NCBI RefSeq assembly: GCF_004345725.1
Contig: NZ_SLXG01000003.1
Location: 153,810-217,809, forward strand
Direction of reading: 5' to 3'
Length of the DNA: 64,000 nt
Origin: Crenobacter luteus
GTDB taxonomy: Bacteria > Pseudomonadota > Gammaproteobacteria > Burkholderiales > Chromobacteriaceae
Below, piece by piece: positions 56,952 to 64,000 of the stretch (its first letter is position 1; every line of letters starts with the position of its first letter). Below the pieces are notes generated by a model. The model was given only the letters and a program-made list of their open reading frames with translations. It ran no database searches and was not told the DNA's origin. A program made the translations under genes and the position numbers.

Positions 56952-56964
56952 GCGGGAGGCGGCG

Positions 56965-57468
56965 ATGAACGACGTCACCGACACCCGCAACGAGAAGACC
57001 GGCTCGGTCGCCCGCGTCGCGGCCGCCTTGGCCGAGCTCGGCCTCGACGCCGAGATCCGCGCGATGGCCGACTCGACGCGTACCTCGGCCGAAGCGGCCG
57101 CCGCGATCGGCTGTTCGGTCGCGCAGATCGCCAAGACTATGGTATTCCGCGAGCTCGAGACCGACCGCGCGCTGCTGGTCGTCGCCAGCGGCAGCAACCG
57201 CGTCTGCACCGCCAAGTTGGCCGAGCTGACCGGCAAGACCATAGGCCGCGCCGACGCGGCCTTCGTGCGCCGCACCACCGGCTTCGCGATCGGCGGCGTC
57301 TCGCCGGTCGGCCATGTCGGCGACGTCGACATCCTGCTCGACGCGGACCTGTACCAATATCAAGAAATCTGGGCCGCCGCCGGCAGCCCGTTCGCGGTGT
57401 TCCGCACCACCGCCGACGCGCTCGCGACGGCGACCGGCGCCCGCGTGGCCGATATCAAGGAGGGCTGA
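56965..57468 (+). CDS. YbaK/EbsC-family aminoacyl-tRNA deacylase
   Basis: Member of the YbaK/ProX editing fold, proteins that hydrolyse misacylated tRNA such as Cys-tRNA(Pro). The 167-residue protein shows SVAQIAKTMVFRE near residue 50 (with the essential Lys), LLVVASGSNRVCTAKLAEL and the C-terminal GFAIGGVSPVGH motif. It lies between fdx and iscX, 13 and 3 bases from its neighbours, so it is part of the isc transcript; that position is unusual. Whether it edits Cys-, Ser- or other tRNA is unknown. A link to cysteine flux through IscS is a tempting inference only. Confidence 0.88.
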   Translation: MNDVTDTRNEKTGSVARVAAALAELGLDAEIRAMADSTRTSAEAAAAIGCSVAQIAKTMVFRELETDRALLVVASGSNRVCTAKLAELTGKTIGRADAAFVRRTTGFAIGGVSPVGHVGDVDILLDADLYQYQEIWAAAGSPFAVFRTTADALATATGARVADIKEG

Positions 57469-57471
57469 ACG

Positions 57472-57666
57472 ATGAAATGGACCGATACCTACGACGTGGC
57501 GATCGCGCTGGCCGACACGCACCCGGACGTCGACCCGAAGAAGGTCAACTTCGTCGACCTGATGAACTGGGTGATCGCGCTGGAGGAATTCGACGACGAT
57601 CCCAAGCACTGCGGCGAGAAGATTCTCGAGGCGATCCAGATGGCGTGGATCGACGAGGTCGAGTGA
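57472..57666 (+). CDS. iscX: Fe-S assembly protein IscX
   Basis: Small acidic protein that binds IscS and modulates cluster assembly, possibly as an iron-dependent regulator. The 64-residue product starts MKWTDTYDVAIALADTHPDVDP, has NFVDLMNWVIALEEFDDDP and ends IQMAWIDEVE, all family features. It is the last gene of the operon and is followed by a strong terminator. Confidence 0.96.
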   Translation: MKWTDTYDVAIALADTHPDVDPKKVNFVDLMNWVIALEEFDDDPKHCGEKILEAIQMAWIDEVE

Positions 57667-57681
57667 TTCCCCGCCCAAGCA

Positions 57682-57706
57682 AAACGCCCCGCGACGCGGG
57701 GCGTTT
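57682..57706. terminator. Bidirectional terminator of the isc operon and the BON gene
   Basis: AAACGCCCCGC (57682-57692) pairs with GCGGGGCGTTT (57696-57706) around GAC. It lies between the convergent iscX and BON-domain genes. Confidence 0.9.
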
Positions 57707-57722
57707 GCCATTTCGGACCGGC

Positions 57723-58055
57723 TTATTTGAACTGCATGTCGTTGGTGACGTTCTTCACGCCCGGCACGTCCTGGGCGATCAGGCCGGCCTTGAGCATCTG
57801 CTGGTCGTCGCTCATCGTGCCCTCGATCTTGATGTCGCCCTTCTTGCTCGACACCTTCAGGTTCAAGGGGGCGAGCGCCGGGTCCGCGTCCAGCGCGGCC
57901 TTCACCGCCGCGGCCAGCGCGACGTCCGGGTCGACCGCGACGGCGGTCTTGGGGGCGGCGGCGGCCTGCGGCGCGCTGGCGCTCGAGCAGGCGGCCAGCC
58001 ACAGCGGGGCGACGAGCGAAATCAGCAGGGTGGCGCGGTTCACAACGCGGTTCAT
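57723..58055 (-). CDS. BON-domain lipoprotein
   Basis: The 110-residue protein starts MNRVVNRATLLISLVAPLWLAACSS: a lipoprotein signal with lipobox LAAC (Cys23). The mature part is an Ala/Pro-rich linker and one BON domain (VALAAAVKAALDADPALA, then VSSKKGDIKIEGTMSDDQQM and VPGVKNVTND). BON domains bind lipids or outer-membrane structures, so a periplasmic envelope-maintenance role is likely. A single BON domain distinguishes it from two-domain OsmY or DolP. The gap to the GST gene (58056-58274) carries its leader and a motif variant TTCGGCCAACC (58231). Confidence 0.85.
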   Translation of the reverse strand: MNRVVNRATLLISLVAPLWLAACSSASAPQAAAAPKTAVAVDPDVALAAAVKAALDADPALAPLNLKVSSKKGDIKIEGTMSDDQQMLKAGLIAQDVPGVKNVTNDMQFK

Positions 58056-58274
58056 GGTGTTCTCCGAGGCTATCAGTGTGTGTGGCCGGCGCCCTCTTGC
58101 AGCGGGGCGCGCGGGTGTCGACAGCGCTCGATTCTAGGAAGGTCGCGTTAAGGAAATGTTGCGCTCCGGTTGCGAAACGGTGAAATCCCCCGGCACGCTG
58201 TCGCGCGCACGATATGCCCTTACACTGGAAGCAGCCTTCGGCCAACCCTGGCCCGGTTCCAACGGGAGCGCGTC

Positions 58275-58922
58275 ATGTTCAAACTGATCATCGGCAACAA
58301 GAACTATTCCTCGTGGTCGCTGCGGCCCTGGCTCGTGCTGCGCATGCTCGACGAACCGTTCACCGAGCATTCGATCCCGCTCTACCTGCCCGACAGCAAG
58401 GCGCGCCTGCGCGCGGTCAGCCCGAGCGGCAAGGTGCCGCTGTTGATCGACGGCCAGCTCGCGGTGTGGGATTCGCTCGCCATCCTCGAATACCTCGCCG
58501 AATGCTTCCCCGGCGCGCGGCTGTGGCCGGTCGAGCGCGAAGCGCGGGCGCTGGCGCGCGCGGTGTGCGCCGAGATGCACGCGGGCTTTGCCGCGCTGCG
58601 CGAGCACTGCCCGATGGACCTCGTGCACGAGGACAAGTCCTTGCCCGAGCTGCCGGCGGTGCGCGCCGACGTCGAGCGCGTGATCGCGATCTGGGAGGGC
58701 TTGCGCGCGCGCTTCCTCGACGACGGCCCCTTCCTGTTCGGCCACTTTTCGATCGCCGACGCGATGTACGCGCCGGTGGTGACGCGCTTCAAGACCTACG
58801 GCGTGGCGCTGCCGCCCGCCGCAGCGGCCTACGCCGAGCACATCCTGGCGCTCGCGCCGATGCGCGAGTGGTACGCCGCCGCGCGCGCCGAGGTCGCCGC
58901 CGGCATGGTGGCGCCGGGCTGA
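58275..58922 (+). CDS. Glutathione S-transferase family protein
   Basis: Cytosolic GST-fold enzyme. The 215-residue protein has an N-terminal thioredoxin-like domain (LIIGNKNYSSWSLRPWLVL, with the Ser/Tyr region that activates glutathione, near residue 10; PSGKVPLLIDG with cis-Pro; VWDSLAILEYLAE) and a C-terminal helical domain (FGHFSIADAMYAPVVTRF). It is like the YfcF/YghU-type bacterial GSTs. ATG 58275 follows CGGGAGCG. Substrate unknown. Confidence 0.9.
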   Translation: MFKLIIGNKNYSSWSLRPWLVLRMLDEPFTEHSIPLYLPDSKARLRAVSPSGKVPLLIDGQLAVWDSLAILEYLAECFPGARLWPVEREARALARAVCAEMHAGFAALREHCPMDLVHEDKSLPELPAVRADVERVIAIWEGLRARFLDDGPFLFGHFSIADAMYAPVVTRFKTYGVALPPAAAAYAEHILALAPMREWYAAARAEVAAGMVAPG

Positions 58923-59027
58923 GGCGCGGCCGGATTCGATCCTCGCGACGCCCCCTTGGTGGGGCGTTTTTGCTGCGCCGCGTTTGCGAACGGCGGGCGG
59001 CGACGGAAACGCTTGACCGCCGACCAT

Positions 59028-59050
59028 AAGATGTATTAAAAATGCAGCTA
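59028..59050. promoter_or_regulatory. NsrR operator, upstream copy, in the hmp promoter region
   Basis: AAGATGTATT followed by AAAATGCAGCTA is an 11-1-11 imperfect palindrome, close to the NsrR consensus (AAnATGyATtTnAaATrCATnTT). It overlaps the likely -10 region behind TTGACC (59013-59018). It lies 94 bases before hmp. Confidence 0.75.
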
Positions 59051-59109
59051 TTGAATTGAATCGCGCGACGGCGCGACGGACGTTGGCCGAGCCCGACGTC
59101 GCGCCGTTT

Positions 59110-59126
59110 AACATGTATTGAAAATC
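59110..59126. promoter_or_regulatory. NsrR operator-like half site next to hmp
   Basis: AACATGTATTGAAAATC repeats the left half of the upstream site (ACATGTATT versus AGATGTATT) and lies 18 bases before the hmp start. A motif copy (TTGGCCGAG, 59083) lies between the two sites. Confidence 0.6.
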
Positions 59127-59143
59127 CAACAAAAGGAAACGCC

Positions 59144-60346
59144 ATGCTGTCCGAACAGACCCGCGCCCTCGTCAAGGCCACCGTGCCCGTGCTCAAGGAG
59201 CACGGCGTGACGCTGACCAGCCACTTCTACCAGCGCATGTTCCGCCACAACCCCGAGCTGAAGAACGTCTTCAACCAGGGCCACCAGGCGTCGGGCCAGC
59301 AGCAGCAGGCGCTGGCCGGCGCGGTGCTCGGCTACGCCGAGCATATCGACGATCCGTCGGTGCTCGCGCCGGTGGTGATGCGCATCGCGCACAAGCACGC
59401 CAGCCTCGGCATCCGCGCCGAGCACTACCCGATCGTCGGCGGCCACCTGTTGGCGTCGATCCGCGAGGTGCTCGGCGACGCGGCCAGCGACGAGCTGATC
59501 GCCGCCTGGGCCGAGGCCTACGGCCAGTTGGCCGACATCCTGATCGCCGCCGAGGCCGACCTGTACAAGACCGCCACGCTGGCCGAGGGCGGCTGGTCGG
59601 GCTTTCGGCCGTTCCGCGTCGTCGAGCGCGGCCAGGAAGGCAGCGAGATCGCGTCGTTCTACCTGGTGCCGGCCGACGGCGGCGCGCTGCCGAGCTTCCA
59701 GCCGGGCCAGTATGTGACCGTACGCGTGACGCTGCCGGCGCTGGGCCTGGCGCAGCCGCGCCAGTACAGCCTGTCGGACGCGCCGAACGGCCGCTACCTG
59801 CGCATCTCGGTCAAGCGCGAAACGGGCGACGAGCTCCGCCCGGACGGCATGGTATCCAACCACCTGCACGCGACGGTCAAGACCGGCGACCTGGTCGAGC
59901 TGTCGGCGCCGATGGGCGACTTCGTGCTGCACCAGGACCGCGACACCCCGGTGGTGCTGATCAGCGCCGGCGTCGGCCAGACGCCGATGATGGCGATGCT
60001 CAACACCCTGGTCGCGCAGGGCGCGAAGCGCGAGGTGGTCTACCTGACCGCCGCGCGCAACGCCGGCGCGCTCGCCTTCGCCGACACGCTGTCCGCGCTG
60101 TCCGCCGACACGCCGACGCTGGCCTACACCGCCTTCGTCGAGGAGGGCGAAGTCGCGGCGGGCCAGCGCGCCGGCCGCATCGACCAGGCCGCGCTGGCCG
60201 AGCTGGCGCTGCGCGACGGCGCCGACTACTACCTGTGCGGCCCGCTCGAATTCATGCGCGCGCAGAAGGCGGCCCTCCTGGCGCTGGGCGTGCCGGCCGA
60301 TCGCGTGCACTACGAGGTGTTCGGTTCCGACCCGCTGACGGTCTGA
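59144..60346 (+). CDS. hmp: Flavohaemoglobin, nitric oxide dioxygenase
   Basis: Detoxifies NO to nitrate with O2 and NAD(P)H. The 400-residue protein has an N-terminal globin (about 1-140) with proximal His in VMRIAHKHASLGI near residue 85, then an FAD-binding domain (ARQYSLSD-like PRQYSLSDAPNGRYLRI) and an NAD-binding domain (VVLISAGVGQTPMMAML, YLCGPLEFMRAQKAAL). The start ATG 59144 follows AAAGGA. NsrR-type operators lie upstream and nsrR lies directly downstream, so this is an NO-response unit. Confidence 0.96.
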   Translation: MLSEQTRALVKATVPVLKEHGVTLTSHFYQRMFRHNPELKNVFNQGHQASGQQQQALAGAVLGYAEHIDDPSVLAPVVMRIAHKHASLGIRAEHYPIVGGHLLASIREVLGDAASDELIAAWAEAYGQLADILIAAEADLYKTATLAEGGWSGFRPFRVVERGQEGSEIASFYLVPADGGALPSFQPGQYVTVRVTLPALGLAQPRQYSLSDAPNGRYLRISVKRETGDELRPDGMVSNHLHATVKTGDLVELSAPMGDFVLHQDRDTPVVLISAGVGQTPMMAMLNTLVAQGAKREVVYLTAARNAGALAFADTLSALSADTPTLAYTAFVEEGEVAAGQRAGRIDQAALAELALRDGADYYLCGPLEFMRAQKAALLALGVPADRVHYEVFGSDPLTV

Positions 60347-60408
60347 GGCTTGATCGCCGGCGGCGTCGCGCCTATGCTCGACGCCGCCCCATTGCGATTT
60401 TCGCCGCC

Positions 60409-60855
60409 ATGCAACTGACCCGTTTCACCGACTTCGGCTTGCGCGTGCTGATGTATCTGGCCGCCGTGCCGCGCGACGTGCCCGCGACCATTCCCGAGAT
60501 CGCCGAGCGCTTCGCGATCTCGCGCAACCACCTCGTCAAGGTGGTGCACTTCATGGCGCAGCAGGGCTGGATCGTCACCACGCGCGGCAAGGGCGGCGGC
60601 CTGCGCCTCGCGCGCCCGGCGGCCGAGCTCCGCCTCGGCGCCGTGGTGCGCGCGCTCGAGCCGGCGCACGCGCTGATCGACTGCGCCGAACCGCCGTGCG
60701 CGCTGCGCGGCGGCTGCCGCCTGAAGGGCGTGCTCGACGCGGCCGAGGACGCCTTCTACGCGCGCCTCGACGCCGTCACGCTCGCCGACCTCGTCGCCGC
60801 GCCGACCGGGCCGGCGATCGTGAAGCTGCACGGCGTCGCGCTGCCGCAGGACTGA
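60409..60855 (+). CDS. nsrR: Nitric oxide-sensing repressor NsrR
   Basis: Rrf2-family Fe-S repressor that releases DNA when NO damages its cluster. The 148-residue protein starts MQLTRFTDFGLRVLMYLA with the winged helix (FAISRNHLVKVVHFMAQQGW) and has the ligand cysteines C92, C97, C103 (CAEPPCALRGGC), with the spacing of E. coli NsrR. It lies 62 bases after hmp on the same strand, and sites upstream of hmp would let it control both genes. Not IscR: the cysteine spacing is C-x4-C-x5-C rather than C-x5-C-x5-C. Confidence 0.95.
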   Translation: MQLTRFTDFGLRVLMYLAAVPRDVPATIPEIAERFAISRNHLVKVVHFMAQQGWIVTTRGKGGGLRLARPAAELRLGAVVRALEPAHALIDCAEPPCALRGGCRLKGVLDAAEDAFYARLDAVTLADLVAAPTGPAIVKLHGVALPQD

Positions 60856-60856
60856 A

Positions 60857-60878
60857 GCTCGGCCAACCTTGGCCGAGC
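60857..60878. repeat. Inverted pair of the motif after nsrR
   Basis: GCTCGGCCAA (60857-60866) and TTGGCCGAGC (60869-60878) are perfect inverted repeats with a 2-base loop. It lies immediately upstream of the nsrR/queF terminator. Confidence 0.8.
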
Positions 60879-60883
60879 CGGCA

Positions 60884-60912
60884 AAAAAGCCCCTCGTTTC
60901 GAGGGGCTTTTT
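60884..60912. terminator. Bidirectional terminator between nsrR and queF
   Basis: A 13-bp stem, A5GCCCCTCG (60884-60896) with CGAGGGGCT5 (60900-60912), has a TTT loop. It lies between convergent genes. Confidence 0.92.
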
Positions 60913-60931
60913 GGCTTGGCCGGCGCTGCGC

Positions 60932-61768
60932 TCACTGGCGCGCGGTGCGCACGTTCTCGGGCACGGCCGCGCCGCAGTTGGTGCGGAACGGGTTGATGTC
61001 GAGCCCGCCGCGGCGGGTGTAGCGCGCGTAGACGGTAAGCTCGGTCGCGCCGCACTGTCGCGCGACGTCCATGAAGATGCGCTCGACGCACTGCTCGTGG
61101 AATTCGTTGTGCTGGCGGAAGCCGATCAGGTAGCGCAGCAGGCTCTCGCGATCGATCTTCGGCCCGGTGTAGGCGATGGTGACGCCGCCCCAGTCCGGCT
61201 GGCCGGTGACGAGGCAGTTGGACTTCAGCAGCTCCGAGCGCAGCGTCTCGGTGACGATGTGCGCCGGGTCGGCTTTCAAGCGTGCCGGGTCGGGCGTGTA
61301 GTCGTTCACCTCGATGTCGAGCTCGTCGATGCTCTCGCCCGGCAGCGCGGCGATGCGCTCGGCGCCGAAGGCGTCCGGCAGCACGACGCGCGCGCTGACC
61401 GGCGCGCCGGTCGCCGCCGACAGGTCTTTTTCCAGCATCGCGGTCAGCGCCGCGACCGACTCGACGCGCGTCTGGTTGAAGCTGTTCAGGTAGAGCTTGA
61501 ACGACTTCGATTCGACCAGGTTGGCCGAGGTCGCCGGGATGTGGAAGGTGACGATCGCCACCTGCGGCTTGCCCTTGGCGTTTAGCCACGACAGCTCGTA
61601 GCCGGTCCACACGTCGACGCCGCTGAACGGCAGCGCGGCCTCGTCGACGCCGATCTCGGCGCGCTTGCCGTGGCGCGCGATCGGGAACAGCAGCTCGGGC
61701 GCGTAGCGGTCGCGGTAGGTGACGGTCTTGCCGAGCGGCGACAAGTCCGGCGTGGTCGGGCGGGTCAT
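60932..61768 (-). CDS. queF: NADPH-dependent 7-cyano-7-deazaguanine reductase QueF (long type)
   Basis: Reduces preQ0 to preQ1 in queuosine synthesis. The 278-residue protein is the long two-domain QueF: the N-half has ESKSFKLYLNSFNQTR near residue 86, typical of the substrate-binding QueF motif, and the C-half has the active-site Cys185 in LLKSNCLVTGQPDWGG and a partner region with NEFHEQCVERI. Motifs and length match E. coli QueF (about 282). One full copy of the repeat lies inside (61521). Confidence 0.96.
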   Translation of the reverse strand: MTRPTTPDLSPLGKTVTYRDRYAPELLFPIARHGKRAEIGVDEAALPFSGVDVWTGYELSWLNAKGKPQVAIVTFHIPATSANLVESKSFKLYLNSFNQTRVESVAALTAMLEKDLSAATGAPVSARVVLPDAFGAERIAALPGESIDELDIEVNDYTPDPARLKADPAHIVTETLRSELLKSNCLVTGQPDWGGVTIAYTGPKIDRESLLRYLIGFRQHNEFHEQCVERIFMDVARQCGATELTVYARYTRRGGLDINPFRTNCGAAVPENVRTARQ

Positions 61769-61867
61769 GCGGTTTCCTTCGGGTAAAGCGAATGGGACGA
61801 TTCTAGCAGCGCGCCCCGCGTCGTGGTGCGCGACGGGCCCGGCCGACCGTCGCGGTCGGCCGGGGGC

Positions 61868-63403
61868 TCAGTGTTCGCGACGCACGAAGTCGCGCGGCCG
61901 CAAGCCGAGCGCGAACAAGGTGCCGAAGTAGGCGGCGACGCCGGCGATTATCAGCCCCGACAGCTGCGCGACGCGCAGCCAGGCGCGCGCCTGCCAGTCC
62001 AGCGGCAGCGTCGCGGCCAGCGCGACGAGCACCGCCGCCATCGCCGCGAGCGCCAGCGCGGTCTTGGCGAAGAAGGCCCCCCAGCCCGGCTGCGGCCGGT
62101 AGATGCCGTGGCGCAGCAGCAGACGCCACAGCAGCAGCGCGTTCAGGCAGGCGCCGAGGCCGATCGCCAGCGCAAGGCCGGCGTGCTTCAGTTGCCAGAC
62201 GAAGGCGAGGTTCATCAGTTGCGTCGCGATCAGCGTGACGATGGCGACCTTGACCGGCGTCTTGATGTTCTGCCGCGCGTAGAAGCCCGGCGCCAGCACC
62301 TTGACGACGATCAGCCCGGTCAGGCCGACCGCGTAGGCAACCAGCGCGCGCTCGGTCATCGCCGCGTCGAGCAAGGAGAACTTGCCGTACATGAACAGCG
62401 TCGCGATCAGCGGCTCGGCCAACAGCGCGAGGCCGAGCGAGGCGGGCAACGCCAGCATCAGCGACAGCCTGAGGCCCCAGTCGAGCAGTTTCGAGAATTC
62501 GGCGCTGTCGGCGGTCGCCGCGTGCTTGGACAGCGACGGCAACAGGATGGTGCCGAGCGCGACGCCGAGCACGCCGGTCGGGAACTCCATCAGCCGGTCG
62601 GCGTAGTACATCCACGACACGCTGCCCGAGGCGAGGAAGGAAGCGAAGATGGTGTTGATCACCAGCGAGATCTGCGCGATCGACACGCCGAAGATCGCCG
62701 GCCCCATCTGCCGCACCACGCGCCACACCGCCGCGTCGCGGAAGTTCAGCCGCGGCCAGGTCAGCATGCCGATCTTCTTCAGGTAGGGGAGCTGGAACGC
62801 CAGCTGCGCGACGCCGCCGATGAAGACCGCCCAGCCGAGCACCAGCACCGGCGGGTCGAAGTAGGGCGCGAGGAACAGCGCGCAGGCGATGAACGACAGG
62901 TTCAGCAGCGTCGGCGTGAACGCCGGGATCGAGAACTGCCGCCAGGTGTTCAGCACGCTGCCGGCCAGCGACGACAGCGAGATGAACAGGATGTAGGGGA
63001 AGGTGATGCGCAGCAATTCGACCGTCAGCGCGAACTTGTCCGCCTCGCTGGTGAAGCCCGGCGCCGAGACCCAGACCACCCACGAGGCGGCGGCCATGCC
63101 GAGCGCGGTGACTACCGCCAGCGCCAGCGTCAACAGGCCGGCGACGTGGGCGAGGAAGTCGCGCGTTTCGGCGTCGGTTTTCCTGGCCTTGTACTCGGCC
63201 AGCACCGGCACGAAGGCCTGCGAGAACGCGCCCTCGGCGAAGATGCGGCGCAGCAGGTTGGGCAGCTTGAAGGCGACGAAGAAGGCGTCGGTCGCGAAGC
63301 CGGCGCCGAATACCCGGGCGATGAGGGCGTCGCGCACGAAACCGAGCACGCGCGACACCATGGTCATGCTACTGACGGCGGCCAGAGCCTTGAGCAGATT
63401 CAT
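61868..63403 (-). CDS. murJ: Lipid II flippase MurJ
   Basis: Integral membrane protein of the MOP superfamily that flips lipid II across the inner membrane. The 511-residue protein starts [24 protein letters not shown] (ends shown), a family hallmark, and has about 14 hydrophobic helices, [22 protein letters not shown] (in part), and the conserved charged residues of the central cavity (RRIFAEGAF). I chose ATG 63403 over the TTG two codons earlier. It is divergent from rpsT, the arrangement seen in many betaproteobacteria. Confidence 0.95.
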   Translation of the reverse strand: MNLLKALAAVSSMTMVSRVLGFVRDALIARVFGAGFATDAFFVAFKLPNLLRRIFAEGAFSQAFVPVLAEYKARKTDAETRDFLAHVAGLLTLALAVVTALGMAAASWVVWVSAPGFTSEADKFALTVELLRITFPYILFISLSSLAGSVLNTWRQFSIPAFTPTLLNLSFIACALFLAPYFDPPVLVLGWAVFIGGVAQLAFQLPYLKKIGMLTWPRLNFRDAAVWRVVRQMGPAIFGVSIAQISLVINTIFASFLASGSVSWMYYADRLMEFPTGVLGVALGTILLPSLSKHAATADSAEFSKLLDWGLRLSLMLALPASLGLALLAEPLIATLFMYGKFSLLDAAMTERALVAYAVGLTGLIVVKVLAPGFYARQNIKTPVKVAIVTLIATQLMNLAFVWQLKHAGLALAIGLGACLNALLLWRLLLRHGIYRPQPGWGAFFAKTALALAAMAAVLVALAATLPLDWQARAWLRVAQLSGLIIAGVAAYFGTLFALGLRPRDFVRREH

Positions 63404-63459
63404 GGGCAAGAGCTTGACGGAAAAAGCAAAGGCGTGAGTGTACGCGCCCGGGATTGTTG

Positions 63460-63488
63460 TTGCAAAAGCTCCCCTTAAGCCTTAGAAT
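63460..63488 (+). promoter_or_regulatory. Promoter of rpsT
   Basis: TTGCAA (63460-63465) and TAGAAT (63483-63488) are 17 bases apart, 37 bases before the rpsT ATG. Confidence 0.75.
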
Positions 63489-63524
63489 CGCCGGTTTCAG
63501 AATCCGCTCATCAGGAGATTTTCC

Positions 63525-63791
63525 ATGGCAAACAGCGCACAAGCTCGCAAGCGTGCACGCCAGGCTCTCAAGCAGCGCGCGCATAACGCCAGCCTGCGTA
63601 CTGCGTTCCGTACCGCAGTGAAGAAAGTGATCAAAGCCGTTGAAGCCGGCGACAAGGCTGCCGCTCAGGCCGTGTTCCAGGCTTCGACCAAAGTGCTGGA
63701 CAGCATCGCCGACAAGGGCGTGTTCCACAAGAACAAGGCCGCTCGCCACAAGAGCCGCCTGTCGGCCCAGATCAAGGCCATGGCCGCCTGA
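63525..63791 (+). CDS. rpsT: 30S ribosomal protein S20
   Basis: S20 binds 16S rRNA and helps assemble the 30S subunit. The 88-residue protein starts [21 protein letters not shown], has the conserved helical core [20 protein letters not shown], and ends [21 protein letters not shown] (in part). GGAGA precedes the ATG. Codon use is of the highly expressed type. It is divergent from murJ. Confidence 0.98.
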   Translation: MANSAQARKRARQALKQRAHNASLRTAFRTAVKKVIKAVEAGDKAAAQAVFQASTKVLDSIADKGVFHKNKAARHKSRLSAQIKAMAA

Positions 63792-63818
63792 TCTTAGGCT
63801 CGCGCCAAAGAATGCCGA

Positions 63819-63850
63819 GGGCTCCGCATCGCGCGGGGCCCTTTGTTTTT
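63819..63850 (+). terminator. First terminator after rpsT
   Basis: GGGCTCCGC (63819-63827) pairs with GCGGGGCCC (63833-63841), allowing one G-U pair, followed by TTTGTTTTT. It starts 27 bases after the rpsT stop. Confidence 0.8.
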
Positions 63851-63862
63851 CGCGCGGGCGCC

Positions 63863-63904
63863 AAAAAGCTCGGCCAACCCTAGTCGGTTGGCCGAGCTTT
63901 TTTT
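63863..63904. terminator. Second rpsT terminator built from a motif pair
   Basis: A 17-bp perfect stem, A5GCTCGGCCAACC (63863-63879) with GGTTGGCCGAGCT5 (63886-63902), has a 6-base loop and ends in a T7 run. The arms are motif copies. It is a strong bidirectional terminator downstream of the first one. Confidence 0.9.
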
Positions 63905-63905
63905 A

Positions 63906-64000
63906 GGTTCTTCACGGAATAATGGGAACGTGAGGTAAAAGCCGGATGTGAGAACGGCGGTGCAAGGTAAGCTGTTTGTGCGACCAAACCCGCTACCCGA
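63906..64000. other. Right-edge segment of different composition, possible insertion-sequence end
   Basis: These 95 bases after the double terminator contain no gene I can place. They look less GC-rich than the rest. GGTTCTTCACGGAA at 63906 resembles terminal repeats of ISL3-family insertion sequences, and it abuts a T-rich stretch, a typical target. The other end and any transposase lie outside the window. Tentative. Confidence 0.3.

Overview
The window is a gene-dense stretch (GC judged by eye at roughly two thirds) of a Gram-negative betaproteobacterial chromosome. Protein sequences and gene neighbourhoods (rimM-trmD-rplS, clpS-clpA, suhB/trmJ, iscRSUA-hscBA-fdx, murJ/rpsT) point to the order Neisseriales, most likely the Chromobacteriaceae side; the species cannot be named. 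Nearly everything is housekeeping or central metabolism. I saw no prophage, CRISPR array, rRNA or tRNA. Only the last ~95 bases look different in composition and may be the edge of an insertion.

Layout. 1-2.7 kb: rimM (cut by the window edge)-trmD-rplS and xerD. 2.8-5.8 kb: clpS-clpA and a cold-shock gene. 5.9-12.6 kb: two unrelated NADP isocitrate dehydrogenases (dimeric Icd and monomeric Idh), a decayed 3' fragment of aceK, rluE, and intact aceK, the kinase/phosphatase of Icd. 12.7-17 kb: an unknown gene, an acyl-CoA thioesterase, mutS and an FMN reductase. 17-21.5 kb: a MocR regulator divergent from an omega-aminotransferase and mmsA (probably beta-alanine use). 21.6-22.7 kb: two small exported unknowns. 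22.8-33.1 kb: a one-carbon block on the minus strand, gcvH-gcvP-glyA-sdaA-gcvT-lipA-purU-metF, headed by a tandem glycine riboswitch. 33.2-40.4 kb: LysR/PACE efflux pair, suhB/trmJ, a DUF1853 gene overlapping an HExxH-protein gene, fnr and hemN. 40.5-51.2 kb: RND efflux pump, adaptor, mltA, folE2, glutathione peroxidase, thioredoxin, a stand-alone RlmK-like methyltransferase, coaD and a FabH-like synthase. 51.4-57.7 kb: the complete isc operon with an IscR site and an inserted ybaK-like gene. 57.7-64 kb: BON lipoprotein, GST, hmp-nsrR with NsrR sites, queF, murJ and rpsT.

The most striking feature is not a gene. A short motif, CTCGGCCAA (extended form GCTCGGCCAACCTT), occurs at least 49 times by eye on both strands. 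It lies inside housekeeping genes, where it often forces less common codons, and between genes, where six convergent or back-to-back pairs form hairpins at or near gene ends, two of them followed by T-runs like terminators. This is how DNA uptake sequences (DUS) behave in Neisseriaceae, but the core differs from every DUS dialect I know (all carry a CTG-type core). I propose it as a candidate DUS-like system of this lineage.

Second-tier observations are the aceK remnant upstream of rluE, which implies an old rluE-aceK tandem duplication; the riboswitch-headed C1/glycine/serine/lipoate block; clear regulator-operator pairs (IscR, NsrR, FNR, LysR-PACE, MocR); and an uncharacterised DUF1853/HExxH gene pair.
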